The notes: a model not told the origin generated them from the sequence alone. DNA of 64,000 nucleotides from Haloparvum sedimenti (GCF_001462205.1 NZ_LKIR01000062.1:13143-77142), one strand, 5' to 3'. Positions 26,151 to 36,369 are shown, numbered from the stretch's first letter. Translations and numbers: made by a program.

Positions 26151-27472
26151 GGGTAGCCGTTCAGGTCCACGGTCACCTTCATCGTCGCGGTGTAGCGTTC
26201 GGGGTCGATTCGCTCGTGGTAGGAGTCGACCGGCGTGTTCAGGACCTCGATCGACTCGATATGCGGGATGCCGGCGACTTCGACGGTCTCCGTGACGCGA
26301 ACGGTTTGCCCGTAGGTGTCGGTCGCGACCGCGGTCACCTCGTATTCGGTGTTGTCCTGGAGCCCGTCCGCGCGGAACTCCGACTCGTGGCGCCGGACGC
26401 CTCGCCGCGTCGCGCGCTCGACCAGTTCGCCGTCGATGAACACCTCCACGGAGCGGAGCGCGTTCAGGTCGTCCTCCGCGACGACTGCGCCGCTGATGGT
26501 CCCGTCATAGCCGTCGAGGTCGCGGAGCCGGAGGTCGACCGGCGGCTTCGCGACCACCTCGCGGGTCCCGTCCGCGAACGTCGCCACGCGCTTGCTCCCG
26601 TCGCGGTACTCGACGAGCGCGGAGAGCCGGTGGCGGCCGGGCTCCCACGTTCGGCGGAGCGTCTCGCCGGTCGCGACCGGCTCGCCGTCGACGCGCCAGG
26701 TGACCGCGGCGACGGCCGCGCCACCGCCGGAGTCGACCGAATACGTCGCAGTGAGCGGTTCCTCCTCGAACACCTCCTGTGGACCGTGGATCGTCGGGTC
26801 CTCTGTCGCCGCGGTACCGCCGTACCAGCCGGAGCGGTCGTTCGCCTCCTCCGGCTCCGTAACCGAGACCGTCCGGTCGTCGCTCGCCGACTGGTCGGCG
26901 GCGTCGAGAACCGTCACGTCGACGGTTCGGGGATCGAGCGTGGTGATGGTGCGGTTCAGGGTGGCTTCGGCTCCCGGCCGGTGCTCGGTCTCGACGACCT
27001 CCCCGTCGACTCGCCAGACGACGCGGTCGATGGGCGCGTCGCCCGGCTCGATCGCGGCCGTGAAGGCGGCGGTGTCGCCGACCGACACCGCCGACGGGCC
27101 CTCGAGCGCGACCGCGGGCGGGTCCCCCTCGGAGACGCGGACGTGGAGCGTGTCGCTGGCCGTCCGCCCCGCGTCGTCGGTCACGGTGAGCGTCACGTCG
27201 TAGGTCCCTATCGCGGCCGCCTCGAAGGCCGGCGTTCGGCCGGTCGGCGTCGCGACCGTGGTACCGTTCGGAGCCATAACCTCCCACTCGTAGGCGACGA
27301 TCTCACCGTCCGGCGCGTGCGATCCGCCACCGTCGAGGTACACGGTCGTCCCCTGTGAGACCGACTGGTCCAGACCGGCGTCGGCCAGTGGCGCTTCGGC
27401 GTCGGCCGCTCCCGCGAGCGGAACGCCGAGAAACAGACACACGAATAGCAGTGCGAGCGCGTACCGTCTCAT
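24380..27472 (-). CDS. large secreted PKD-domain surface protein
   Basis: A 1030-residue extracellular protein. A signal peptide (residues 1-22, MRRYALALLFVCLFLGVPLAG) is followed by a PKD domain (about 28-112; YEWEVM, GTYDVTLTVTDDAG) and further Ig-like repeats to about 440. The distal part is a second PKD-like segment (DASDSFDPDGTELAFTW near 540) and then a Tyr, Arg, Thr and Glu-rich region from about 760 to 960. There is no C-terminal membrane span; it may be held by the coupled protein at 23430, whose start overlaps its stop (ATGA). Adhesion or cell-surface recognition is plausible for PKD proteins, but no activity can be read. Confidence 0.75.
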   Translation of the reverse strand: MRRYALALLFVCLFLGVPLAGAADAEAPLADAGLDQSVSQGTTVYLDGGGSHAPDGEIVAYEWEVMAPNGTTVATPTGRTPAFEAAAIGTYDVTLTVTDDAGRTASDTLHVRVSEGDPPAVALEGPSAVSVGDTAAFTAAIEPGDAPIDRVVWRVDGEVVETEHRPGAEATLNRTITTLDPRTVDVTVLDAADQSASDDRTVSVTEPEEANDRSGWYGGTAATEDPTIHGPQEVFEEEPLTATYSVDSGGGAAVAAVTWRVDGEPVATGETLRRTWEPGRHRLSALVEYRDGSKRVATFADGTREVVAKPPVDLRLRDLDGYDGTISGAVVAEDDLNALRSVEVFIDGELVERATRRGVRRHESEFRADGLQDNTEYEVTAVATDTYGQTVRVTETVEVAGIPHIESIEVLNTPVDSYHERIDPERYTATMKVTVDLNGYPIEGVGMETRYQRENEKELNVDTKEISNETLVKTINVAYTSPYLYQVEEELLLLDRRQNLVVDNDVTYIDVVESKPEARLNVHVEHEKNNHVPRIVIDASDSFDPDGTELAFTWLPDLVEESPVFSSSVKNVKSTITLSITDGHDQEVRKTTTLDEYYSPTIDLITHSQTEYDPYETLGLSFKTEQFYLKEENFEKADVRFELINGPGQVETTKDPAEQENRWIGDIETTLGSYLNDPVALRVYNAEHPEQTERSFRLPLPTLSRTGKFYYNIDVTDSRYEVESPVYDEVSVSSEHLKSASQDRGYSVTETKQNTVYTIQRHHEQDAIIETKSKEFDSSLMRRHFVRRSDGWHKSGRTSTRRQKVTTSYEWRSSISSGYTGRQRTRTIQSAEYRTEYQYRSRYGGTYWSSHAYSPWDRRSGSSRSVKVRDRVTETEYQHKETETTTVTEYTYVASKQVVVRPSISEWRDYMETSDRLVVDNHVRSDEYRVGRTTTSTTWTLRKQVGTRSETTDEVADPETVTQSELTVEGDTVYYSPGTDAVERNIRKVDVFKQTIVEEGFVSEREMIERFRNRDPAERDDCRGAGCGVK

Positions 27473-27621
27473 TCAGTCGAGGAATCATAATCTCTCTTTC
27501 TGAGTTAAGTGTTCGGATCTATGGGTCGAATTATCTCTGATAATTTTGTGTTTAATGTCCTCGGAACGCGGATCGATGGAGAAGCCCGACAGTTATACCC
27601 TCCGCGCCCGACGCCGGAAAC

Positions 27622-28458
27622 GTGCAGAAGACCGTACTCATCACCGGCTGTTCCTCGGGTATCGGCCGCGCGACGGCGCGGGCGTTCAACGACGAGGGCT
27701 GGACGGTGTACGCGACCGCACGGAACCCCGCGGACGCACAGACGCTCGGGGACGAGGGCTGCGAGCTCGCGACGCTCGACGTGACGGACCAGGCGGACGT
27801 CGACCGCGTCGTGGACCGGATCCTCGACGAGGAGGGGGCCATCGATTGTCTGGTCAACAACGCCGGATACGGCCAGTTCGGCCCGCTGGAGGACGTGCCG
27901 ACGGAGAAGGTCCACGAGCAGTTCGACGTGAACGTGTACGGTCCTCATCGGCTCATCAGGGCCGTCCTCCCGCACATGCGCCGCGAGCGCGAGGGGACGA
28001 TCGTCAACCTCTCGTCGGTCGCCGGACGCGTCGCGTTCCCCGGCGGGGGCGTCTACAGCGGTTCGAAGTTCGCGGTCGAGGCGATGTCCGACGCGCTGCG
28101 CGGCGAGGTATCCGAGTACGGCATCGACGTGGTCGTCGTCGAGCCCGGTCCGGTTCGGACGAAGTTCAGTGACCGCGCGGAGCGTGAGGCTGAGGACGAC
28201 GAGGACGGGGTGGACCGGTCCGGCGCGTACGAGGACCTCTACGATGTCTTCGACGACGCGCAGCTGATCGGCGGGGACGGCCCGGGCTCCGTCGAGCCCG
28301 AACTCGTCGCGGCCGAGATCCTCAACGCGGCGAGCGCCACGAAGCCGCCCGCACGGGTCCAGCCCGGGACGGCCGCCCGGGTCGGCGTGCTGGCGCGGTT
28401 CCTCCCCGACGCGGTACGCGACAAGGGGTACGAACTGCTCGCGAAGCTGACGCGGTGA
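27622..28458 (+). CDS. short-chain dehydrogenase/reductase
   Basis: A 278-residue classical SDR. The cofactor motif is TGCSSGIGRAT (8-18), the structural NNAG motif follows at about 80, and the catalytic Ser, Tyr and Lys occur as NLSSVAG and VYSGSKFAVEAM (about 145-156). It starts at GTG 27622; the next ATG would cut into the Rossmann fold. SDRs of this type act on small carbonyl or hydroxyl compounds, and the substrate cannot be read. It is divergent from the large surface protein; the 149-base gap between them is AT-rich and should hold both promoters. Confidence 0.88.
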   Translation: MQKTVLITGCSSGIGRATARAFNDEGWTVYATARNPADAQTLGDEGCELATLDVTDQADVDRVVDRILDEEGAIDCLVNNAGYGQFGPLEDVPTEKVHEQFDVNVYGPHRLIRAVLPHMRREREGTIVNLSSVAGRVAFPGGGVYSGSKFAVEAMSDALRGEVSEYGIDVVVVEPGPVRTKFSDRAEREAEDDEDGVDRSGAYEDLYDVFDDAQLIGGDGPGSVEPELVAAEILNAASATKPPARVQPGTAARVGVLARFLPDAVRDKGYELLAKLTR

Positions 28459-28488
28459 GCGGGGCCGTTCCGGGAGACGCGGGCTGGG

Positions 28489-29748
28489 TCAGCCGAGGAA
28501 GTCCGCGATGTTCGTCTGCAGCCCCGCGGCCATCGTCGACTTGCGCCGGAGTCGCGAGAGGGGGACCGGGAGGTGGTCCGCGACCCCGCGGACGGCCTCA
28601 CCGAACGTCTCCGCTTCCCCGAACTCCCCCTCGAAGGCGTTCCTGACGGCCTCGCGGACCTGCCAGACGCCGACGGGGCCCCAGTATGCGTCGGAGACGT
28701 GTCTGAGGACGAGAACCTTCGCCTGCCGACCGCGGTCGGAGAGGTGCTCCAGCACGCCGAGCCGCGCGGCGTAGTACGCGCCCGCGGTCTCGTCGACGTA
28801 GCCCGTCCGCCCCTCGCGGCCCTCGTGGGCGGCGGCGAGGTAGATGCCGGCCTCCGGGTCGGGGTTCCAGACGGAACCGGGGGCCTTCATCTCGACGAGT
28901 TCGTACTCCCACTCGCCGGGGGCCAGTACCACCCAGAAGGCGTTCCCGAGGTACTCGTTGCGGTGGACCTCGACCGAGTCGACCGAGGGCGCGTCCCGGA
29001 TCGTTCCGCGGAGGTACTGGCCGACCGTGTCGTCGACCGCGGTGATCGACCAGCGCGTCGGGACGAGCCGCCGGTTCTCCCCCTGTCCGAGCGCGCCCGC
29101 CGAGAGGATGGAGTTGATCTCGTACACGTCGAACCCCCGGCGGTAGAGGTACGTCATCGCCCCCTGCGCGCGCCAGTCGTCGTCCTCCAGCGTCTTCTCG
29201 ACCGGCCGCGGGACGTGCGGGTTCTCGCCGAGCGACGCGTCGCGAGCGCGGGCACGCGGTCCGACCGGCGCGCCCACGTCGTCGATGTCCACGTCCAGAT
29301 CCGGCTTCGAGTCGAGCCCGATCTCCACGTCGACGGGTCGGTCCGCGATGGCGACCTCGCGCTGGGTACCGAGCCAGCCATCCCACGCGTCGTGGACGTT
29401 GTCGACCTCGGCGGTCCGGTTTGAGTTGAGGAGCCCGGAGCGACGCTCGAACACGTCGCCGATGGAGACTCCCTCGTCGTACCAGTCGCCGGAGGTGCGG
29501 AACCGCTCGGCTTGCTCCTCGCGGCCGACCGGCGACAGGATGCCCGTCGAGACGTTCGGGTAGTTCGAGCGCCCGACGAAGATGGACGGCGAGACGGAGC
29601 CGACCAGCGAGTCGCCGGAGAGCGCGTCGTCGAACCGGTCCTGAAACGTCTCGAGGTGGTCGAGCACGCCGTAGTCCTTCTCTTGGGCGAGGCGGCGGCG
29701 CTCGGCGCGCTCGTTCCGCTCGAACTCCACGAACTCGTCGAGCCGCAT
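28489..29748 (-). CDS. nreA: NreA-family DNA repair protein with PCNA-binding tail
   Basis: A 419-residue archaeal Nre protein. The family is linked genetically to repair of DNA damage and to PCNA binding. The C-terminus ends in QTNIADFLG, a good match to the PCNA-interacting peptide Q-x-x-I/L-x-x-F. The body has the conserved PSIFVGRSNYPNVSTG (about 54-69) and the C-terminal domain with GAYYAARLGVLEHL. Many Nre proteins start with a zinc finger; this one lacks a CxxC at its N-terminus. The ATG at 29748 gives the family start MRLDEFVEFE. It is divergent from metG. Confidence 0.88.
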   Translation of the reverse strand: MRLDEFVEFERNERAERRRLAQEKDYGVLDHLETFQDRFDDALSGDSLVGSVSPSIFVGRSNYPNVSTGILSPVGREEQAERFRTSGDWYDEGVSIGDVFERRSGLLNSNRTAEVDNVHDAWDGWLGTQREVAIADRPVDVEIGLDSKPDLDVDIDDVGAPVGPRARARDASLGENPHVPRPVEKTLEDDDWRAQGAMTYLYRRGFDVYEINSILSAGALGQGENRRLVPTRWSITAVDDTVGQYLRGTIRDAPSVDSVEVHRNEYLGNAFWVVLAPGEWEYELVEMKAPGSVWNPDPEAGIYLAAAHEGREGRTGYVDETAGAYYAARLGVLEHLSDRGRQAKVLVLRHVSDAYWGPVGVWQVREAVRNAFEGEFGEAETFGEAVRGVADHLPVPLSRLRRKSTMAAGLQTNIADFLG

Positions 29749-29906
29749 TCTGTTTCGGCTACGGCGGCAATGGGTTTGAACGTTGCCCGCGCGGGTTCGC
29801 GTGTGGGTGCGTGCGGCGACCCGAGAAACGGCCGGTTTCGACCGCGGCGAGGGACGCGCGGAACCAGCGGGCTTTTGCCCCGCTTGCCCGAGGACACACA
29901 CGAGCA

Positions 29907-32069
29907 ATGAGCCACGAGGACTTCCCCACCGACGACCCCGCGGTGGTGACCTGCGGGCTGCCGTACGCCAACGGCGACCTGCACGTCGGTCACCTCCGCA
30001 CCTACGTGGGCGGCGACGTGTACGCCCGCGCGCTGCGCACACTGGGCCAGCAGACCGCGTTCGTCTCCGGCTCGGACATGCACGGCACGCCCGTCGCGGT
30101 CAACGCGGAGCAGGAGGGCGTCTCCCCCGAGGAGTTCGCGCTCGGCTGGCACGAGGAGTACGAGGCGACGTTCCCGAAGTTCAACGTCGCGTTCGACAAC
30201 TACGGCCACACCCACGACGAGACCAACACCGAGCTCACCCAGGAGCTGGTCCGCGACCTCGACGAGGCTGGCCACGTCTACGAGAAGGAGATCATGGTCG
30301 CGTACGACCCCGAGGACGACCAGTACCTCCCCGACCGCTACGTCGAGGGGACCTGTCCGTACTGCGGCGCCCACGCCCGCGGAGACGAGTGCGACGAGGG
30401 GTGCCAGCGCCACCTCGAGCCCGGCGAGATCGAGGACCCCGTCTCCACCATCACCGGCAACCCTGCCGAGTACCACGAGCGGACCCACAAGTTCTTCGAG
30501 GTGTCCGCCTTTTCCGACTACCTCTCCGACTTTCTCGACCGCCTTGAGGGGACCTCGAACGCGCGGAACCAGCCCCGCGAGTGGATCGAGCAGGGGCTCC
30601 AGGACTGGTGTATCACCCGCGACATGGACTGGGGGATCGACTACCCCGACGCGGAGGGCGAGGAGTCCGACCTCGTGCTGTACGTCTGGGTCGACGCGCC
30701 GATCGAGTACATCGCCTCCACGAAGCAGTACTCCGAGCGCGTGGGCAGCGGGGTCTTCGACTGGGAGGCGGTGTGGGGCGCGGGCGAGCACGCCGCGACC
30801 GCCGCGGACGCCACCGACCCCGACGCGGTCGACCCCGACGAGGTCGGCGGCGAGGTCGTCCACGTCATCGGCCGCGACATCATCCAGCACCACACGGTAT
30901 TCTGGCCCGCGATGCTCCGCGGGACGGGCCACGTCGAGCCGCGTGCCGTGATGGCCTCGGGCTTCGTGACGCTGGGGGGTAAGGGCTTCTCGACGAGTCG
31001 CGACCGCGCCGTCTGGGCCGACGAGTACATCGACGAGGGGTTCCACCCCGACCTGCTGCGCTACTACCTCGCCACCAACGGCGGGTTCCAGCAGGACGTC
31101 GACTTCTCGTGGGAGCGCTTCCGCGAGCGCGTCAACAACGAGCTGGTGGGGACGGTCGGCAACTTCCTCTACCGCTCGCTTTTGTTCGCGCACCGCAACT
31201 ACGAGGGAGCTCCCGAGGACGTCGAGGGGCCGAGCGACGAGGTCGAGAGCCGGATCGACGGCGCGGTCGCCGACTTCACCGACGCCGTTAACGACTACTC
31301 GGTCCGCGACGCGGGCGACGCGGTCACCCATCTCGCGGCGTTCGGCAACGAGTACATCCAGCGCAACGAGCCGTGGAGCCTCGTCGACGACGACCCCGAG
31401 CGCGCGAAGCAGGTCGTCTACGACTGCGTCCAGATCGCGAAGGCGATCGCCGTCCTCTTCGAGCCGGTCGCCCCCGAGAAGTGCGAGCGCCTCTGGGCCC
31501 AGCTCGGCGAGGACGGCTCCGTCCACGACGCGACGCGTGCCGACGCGCTGGCGGCGCCCGCGGGGGCGTTCCCGGAGCCAGCCGCCCTGTTCGAGAAGAT
31601 CGAGGAGGAGCGCGTCGAGGAGCTGAACGCGAAGCTCGAGGAGCGCGTGGCCGACGCGACCGAGGACAACGAGAACGAGGAGACGGCGGACGCAGCCGAT
31701 GAGGATTCCGACACCGACGACGCCATGACCGACTTCGACCCCATCACCGACGACCGCATCGACTTCGAGACGTTCGAGGAGCTCGACATCCGGGTCGGCC
31801 GGATCGAGAGCGCGGAGGGCATCGAGGGCGCGGACAAGCTCGCGAAGCTCACCGTCGACATCGGCGTGGAGACGCGCCAGATCGTCGCCGGGATCAAGCA
31901 GCTCCACGACCTCGACGCCATCGAGGGCGAGAAGGTGGTCGTCCTCGCGAACCTCGAGAAGGCGGAGCTGTTCGGCGTCGAGTCGAACGGCATGGTGCTG
32001 GCGGCCGGCGAAGAGGCCGACCTGCTGACGACCCACGGCGACGCCGAGCCGGGCGAGCGGATCCGGTAG
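29907..32069 (+). CDS. metG: methionyl-tRNA synthetase
   Basis: Class I synthetase that charges tRNA-Met. In 720 residues the HIGH motif is HVGH at 26-29, the zinc knuckle follows (CPYCGAHARGDECDEGC), and the KMSKS loop appears in the variant KGFSTSR. An acidic linker (about 588-606) leads to a C-terminal tRNA-binding OB domain (DIRVGRIESAEG to GVESNGMVLAA), found as a fusion in some archaea and as a separate protein in others. The ATG at 29907 is preferred because upstream translation is low-complexity and nreA starts divergently at 29748. Confidence 0.95.
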   Translation: MSHEDFPTDDPAVVTCGLPYANGDLHVGHLRTYVGGDVYARALRTLGQQTAFVSGSDMHGTPVAVNAEQEGVSPEEFALGWHEEYEATFPKFNVAFDNYGHTHDETNTELTQELVRDLDEAGHVYEKEIMVAYDPEDDQYLPDRYVEGTCPYCGAHARGDECDEGCQRHLEPGEIEDPVSTITGNPAEYHERTHKFFEVSAFSDYLSDFLDRLEGTSNARNQPREWIEQGLQDWCITRDMDWGIDYPDAEGEESDLVLYVWVDAPIEYIASTKQYSERVGSGVFDWEAVWGAGEHAATAADATDPDAVDPDEVGGEVVHVIGRDIIQHHTVFWPAMLRGTGHVEPRAVMASGFVTLGGKGFSTSRDRAVWADEYIDEGFHPDLLRYYLATNGGFQQDVDFSWERFRERVNNELVGTVGNFLYRSLLFAHRNYEGAPEDVEGPSDEVESRIDGAVADFTDAVNDYSVRDAGDAVTHLAAFGNEYIQRNEPWSLVDDDPERAKQVVYDCVQIAKAIAVLFEPVAPEKCERLWAQLGEDGSVHDATRADALAAPAGAFPEPAALFEKIEEERVEELNAKLEERVADATEDNENEETADAADEDSDTDDAMTDFDPITDDRIDFETFEELDIRVGRIESAEGIEGADKLAKLTVDIGVETRQIVAGIKQLHDLDAIEGEKVVVLANLEKAELFGVESNGMVLAAGEEADLLTTHGDAEPGERIR

Positions 32070-32131
32070 ACGCCGGACCGGGAACGCCGGACCGCGGGGC
32101 GCGGTCGAAGCCGGAGCGCCGACCCCGCGAG

Positions 32132-33832
<1,701 letters not shown>

Positions 33833-33953
33833 GCCCGGAGGTTTCGCCGGACAGTTCTTAAGCGTTTTTCACACGTTTCGGTGACGGCGAGACTTGCGGC
33901 GATATGCGGATCGGGGTGGATGAGTCGCCGAAAAGGCTGATTGGAACGTTCCT

Positions 33954-34106
33954 GACCGCTCGCGATACGTTTGTTCTGGATCAGTCAAGCGTCCTGCTGC
34001 ACTTACTGCCGACGACACCCAGAAAGCACCCGACCGCTCGCTTTAGGTTTGCTCTGAATCAGTCAAGCGCTCTGCTGCGCTTGCCGCTAACACCCAGAAA
34101 GCCCTC
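33954..34106 (-). repeat. direct-repeat tail of the reverse stem-loop element
   Basis: Two related units of about 78 and 75 bases (33954-34031 and 34032-34106) each contain GACCGCTCG, ATCAGTCAAGCG, CTGCTG and ACACCCAGAAAGC in the same order. The second runs into the stem-loop at 34091-34209. On the minus strand each unit carries the 3' box GCTTTCTGGGTGT, so the element's end has been amplified. A similar degraded tail follows copy A at 3958-4055. Confidence 0.7.
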
Positions 34107-34209
34107 GACCGGTCGCGGGTTCTCAGCAGGATATCCGCGCTCTCCACAACGCCCGCGCGGATAGAGCCTGTCTGAGAACCCGCGACCGGCCTCGCCCTTT
34201 CAGTCCGCC
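34091..34209 (-). repeat. stem-loop element, reverse copy with a different stem
   Basis: Read on the minus strand it starts with GGCGGACTGAAAGGG and ends with GGGCTTTCTGGGTG, the same boxes as copies A and B. The stem between is unrelated in sequence yet perfectly paired: 34172-34189 with 34109-34126 (18 bases), then 34155-34163 with 34132-34140 (nine bases). The apical loop GCGGGCGTTGTGGAGAGCG matches copy A at 18 of 19 bases. Confidence 0.75.
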
Positions 34210-34331
34210 AGGGGGTGATTTGTGGAGTCAGTTGTTGAGGCTGATTGCTTGGTGATTCGTCACACCGGCTGTCGAGTCAAGCGTGGCCTCACTCCTCCCC
34301 AACCTCAGCCGACCGCGGCCTTCGCGTTTCT

Positions 34332-34380
34332 CCGGCTGCGGTCGGGTTCCGCCGGAAATCGGAGATTTCCGAGCAGCCGG
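34332..34380 (+). other. nested hairpin in the gene-free region 33833-34696
   Basis: CCGGCTGC (34332-34339) pairs with GCAGCCGG (34373-34380), and inside it CGGAAATC pairs with GATTTCCG (34353-34371, three-base loop). It lies between the two stem-loop elements, which point in opposite directions. No gene is evident anywhere in the 864 bases from 33833 to 34696. Confidence 0.5.
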
Positions 34381-34435
34381 CGTGCAGTAGCGCGCCGGCG
34401 AGGGAGGTCGCGGGCCGGCCGCCTGCGGTGCGGTG

Positions 34436-34558
34436 GGTGGGATTGAAAGGGGCAGGCGGCTCGATCCGGCCCCGACGCCGTAAGCACCGCAGCGGGCTGT
34501 GCGGAGAGCGAGGAGCGCAGCGAGGCGCGGCCGGTCGAGCCGCCTGGGGCTTTCTGGG
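34436..34558 (+). repeat. stem-loop element, copy B
   Basis: This copy matches 3781-3903 with seven mismatches in 123 bases. Arms 34453-34464 and 34535-34546 are perfectly complementary. The stem differs from copy A at one pair: T in the left arm and A in the right arm of A become G and C here, so pairing is kept. The closing GAAAG (34445-34449) and CTTTC (34550-34554) are unchanged. Confidence 0.8.
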
Positions 34559-34696
34559 AGTTAGCGTTCCGAGTAGCAGGATCTGCAACCGAGACGAACA
34601 CGGGCCCGTCTGAGGGAGAACCAGCCACGAACTCGCCCTGCTCACCACCCACTGAAGTTGTAAGCATCTTTTACACGCCGCCCACCAACGCCACCT

Positions 34697-35806
34697 ATGG
34701 CGACACGCGAGGCGACCTGGCGCTACCGCGAGCGGTTCGGGGACGCGTTCGGGCGCACCTTCTTCCGGCGGTTCGGACCCGGCGTCGTCTCCAGCGTCGG
34801 GATCGGGACGTACCTCGGCGAGCCGACCGACGCGGTCGACGAGCGCTACCGGGCGGCGATCCGGCTCGCGCTGGAGTCGGGCGTCAACGTCGTCGACACG
34901 GCGGTCAACTACCGCTGCGGCCGCTCCGAGCGCGCGGTCGGCGACGCGCTCGCGGCCGCGGACGTCGACCGCGACGCGGTGCTGGTGGCCACGAAGGGCG
35001 GCTTCGTCCCCTTCGACGGCACTCGACCCGAGGACCCGGCCGCGTACGTCCGCAAAGAGTTCCTCGACGCGGGAGTCGTGGACCGCGAGGACCTCGCGCG
35101 CGGGAGCCACGCTATCGCGCCCGGCTTCCTCGACGCGATGCTCGACCGATCGCTGTCGGCGCTCCGGCTCGACGCGGTCGACTGCTACTACGTCCACAAC
35201 CCCGAGACGCAACTCGCCATCCGCTCGAGGGCCGAGGTCTACGACGCGCTGGAGGCGGCCTTCGAGCTGCTGGAGCGCCGGCGGCTCGCGGGCGACCTCG
35301 GCCGGTACGGCGTGGCGACGTGGGAGGCGTTCCGGGTGCCGGAAGGTCACGAGTCGTACCTCTCGCTGCCGGCCGTGATCGAGCGGGCGGAGCGAGCCGC
35401 TGAGACGGTCGGCGCTGACGACTGCGGCTTCGAGGCGGTCCAGCTCCCGTTCAACGTCGCGATGGCGGACGCGTTCACGCGCGCGAACCAGCCGCGACCG
35501 GACGGCCCCGCGGGGGAGGCCGACGAACGCGTCTCGACGCTGGAGTGCGCCCACGAGGCCGGAGTCGGCGTGTTCACGAGCGCGAGCATCGGCCAGGGGG
35601 AGCTGTCCACCTCGCTACCGGACTACGTGGCGGACCGACTGGCGGGCGACACGCCCGCCCAGCGCGCGCTCAACTTCGCGCGGAGCGCGCCGGGCGTGAC
35701 CTGCTCGCTGGTGGGTGCGAGCGGCCGCGACCACGTCCGCGAGAACGTCGCGGCGGGAACGTTCGACCCGCTGGGGGCGAACGCCTTCGACGCGGTCTTC
35801 GAGTGA
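34697..35806 (+). CDS. aldo/keto reductase family protein
   Basis: A 369-residue TIM-barrel oxidoreductase of the aldo/keto reductase superfamily. Candidate catalytic residues are Asp and Tyr in VVDTAVNYRCGRSE (about 54-67), Lys in VATKGGF (about 98) and His in CYYVHNPE (about 160). The C-terminal NADP-binding part reads GVTCSLVGASGRDHV. It is longer than the usual 300-330 residues because of extra turns near 115-140 and 265-280. No neighbour suggests a substrate. The ATG at 34697 immediately follows the repeat-rich stretch. Confidence 0.85.
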   Translation: MATREATWRYRERFGDAFGRTFFRRFGPGVVSSVGIGTYLGEPTDAVDERYRAAIRLALESGVNVVDTAVNYRCGRSERAVGDALAAADVDRDAVLVATKGGFVPFDGTRPEDPAAYVRKEFLDAGVVDREDLARGSHAIAPGFLDAMLDRSLSALRLDAVDCYYVHNPETQLAIRSRAEVYDALEAAFELLERRRLAGDLGRYGVATWEAFRVPEGHESYLSLPAVIERAERAAETVGADDCGFEAVQLPFNVAMADAFTRANQPRPDGPAGEADERVSTLECAHEAGVGVFTSASIGQGELSTSLPDYVADRLAGDTPAQRALNFARSAPGVTCSLVGASGRDHVRENVAAGTFDPLGANAFDAVFE

Positions 35807-35888
35807 GGGGAACGCGGCCGGGCCGGGGACGGGGGGCGGCTCGCCTGGACCCCGGTGCGCTCGGCGAATGTGGTTCGAGAAACGTGGG

Positions 35889-35979
35889 AAAAATGGGCCC
35901 GAACAGTGATTCTGACAAAAAACGACCTGACAAAAAACGAGCCCAACAAAAGTGCGCGTAGAAGCGTGCGTCCGAAAAA
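35889..35979 (-). terminator. multiple T-run terminator of the small zinc-finger gene
   Basis: On the minus strand, downstream of the stop at 36005, T runs of 5, 4, 6, 6 and 5 occur within 91 bases (plus-strand A runs at 35975-35979, 35947-35950, 35932-35937, 35917-35922, 35889-35893). The two T6 runs lie in a 15-base direct repeat (CTGACAAAAAACGA on the plus strand). This is an unusually strong archaeal terminator. Confidence 0.6.
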
Positions 35980-36004
35980 GCGCGCTCGGGGGAGTGGGGA
36001 CGCC

Positions 36005-36175
36005 TCAGCGGAGTTCCTTGAACTCGGCCTCGCACTCCGGACAGATCCGCACCGAGTACACCTTCTCGGGGTCGTTCTGCTTCTTGAGCACCTTCTCGCA
36101 GGCCGCGCAGTTGAGCCGCTCGTAGGTGTCCTTGAACAGGTCCCCGTCGCGTAGCCCCTTCCGAGTCGACTTCAT
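36005..36175 (-). CDS. small two-CxxC zinc-finger protein, HVO_0758-like
   Basis: A 56-residue protein beginning MKSTRKGLRDGDL with two zinc-binding pairs, CAAC (about 22-25) and CPEC (about 45-48), and a basic N-terminus. It resembles the haloarchaeal HVO_0758 family of small zinc-finger proteins, a recalled match not searched. The reading frame is shorter than most listings would report but has a clean ATG at 36175 and stop at 36005, and a strong terminator follows. Small Zn-finger proteins in haloarchaea often affect motility or gene expression, but no role is claimed here. Confidence 0.75.
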   Translation of the reverse strand: MKSTRKGLRDGDLFKDTYERLNCAACEKVLKKQNDPEKVYSVRICPECEAEFKELR

Positions 36176-36369
36176 ACGCGGGAGTTGGACGCCGGGCGTG
36201 TTAAAGACCCCGCCGCGGGCGCGTGGATACGTGGCGGTCGGGAATGTGGCCGTCGTCGCAGTCGCCGCGAGGTCACCGGACGGTCGACACGCGGTCGGCG
36301 GACGGTCACCGCACGTTCGTTGCCGTCCCCTTTCGGAACGCTTGAAACGGCCGACGTGTTACGGCGACT

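Noticed and set aside
34436-34452. GGTGGGATTGAAAGGGG resembles the end of haloarchaeal CRISPR repeats
   Set aside because: There is no regular repeat-spacer series around it and no cas gene in the window; the sequence belongs to the stem-loop element.
33833-34696. Decayed insertion sequence or transposase gene
   Set aside because: No reading frame here resembles a transposase; translations are Arg-, Ser- and Pro-rich products of the repeats.
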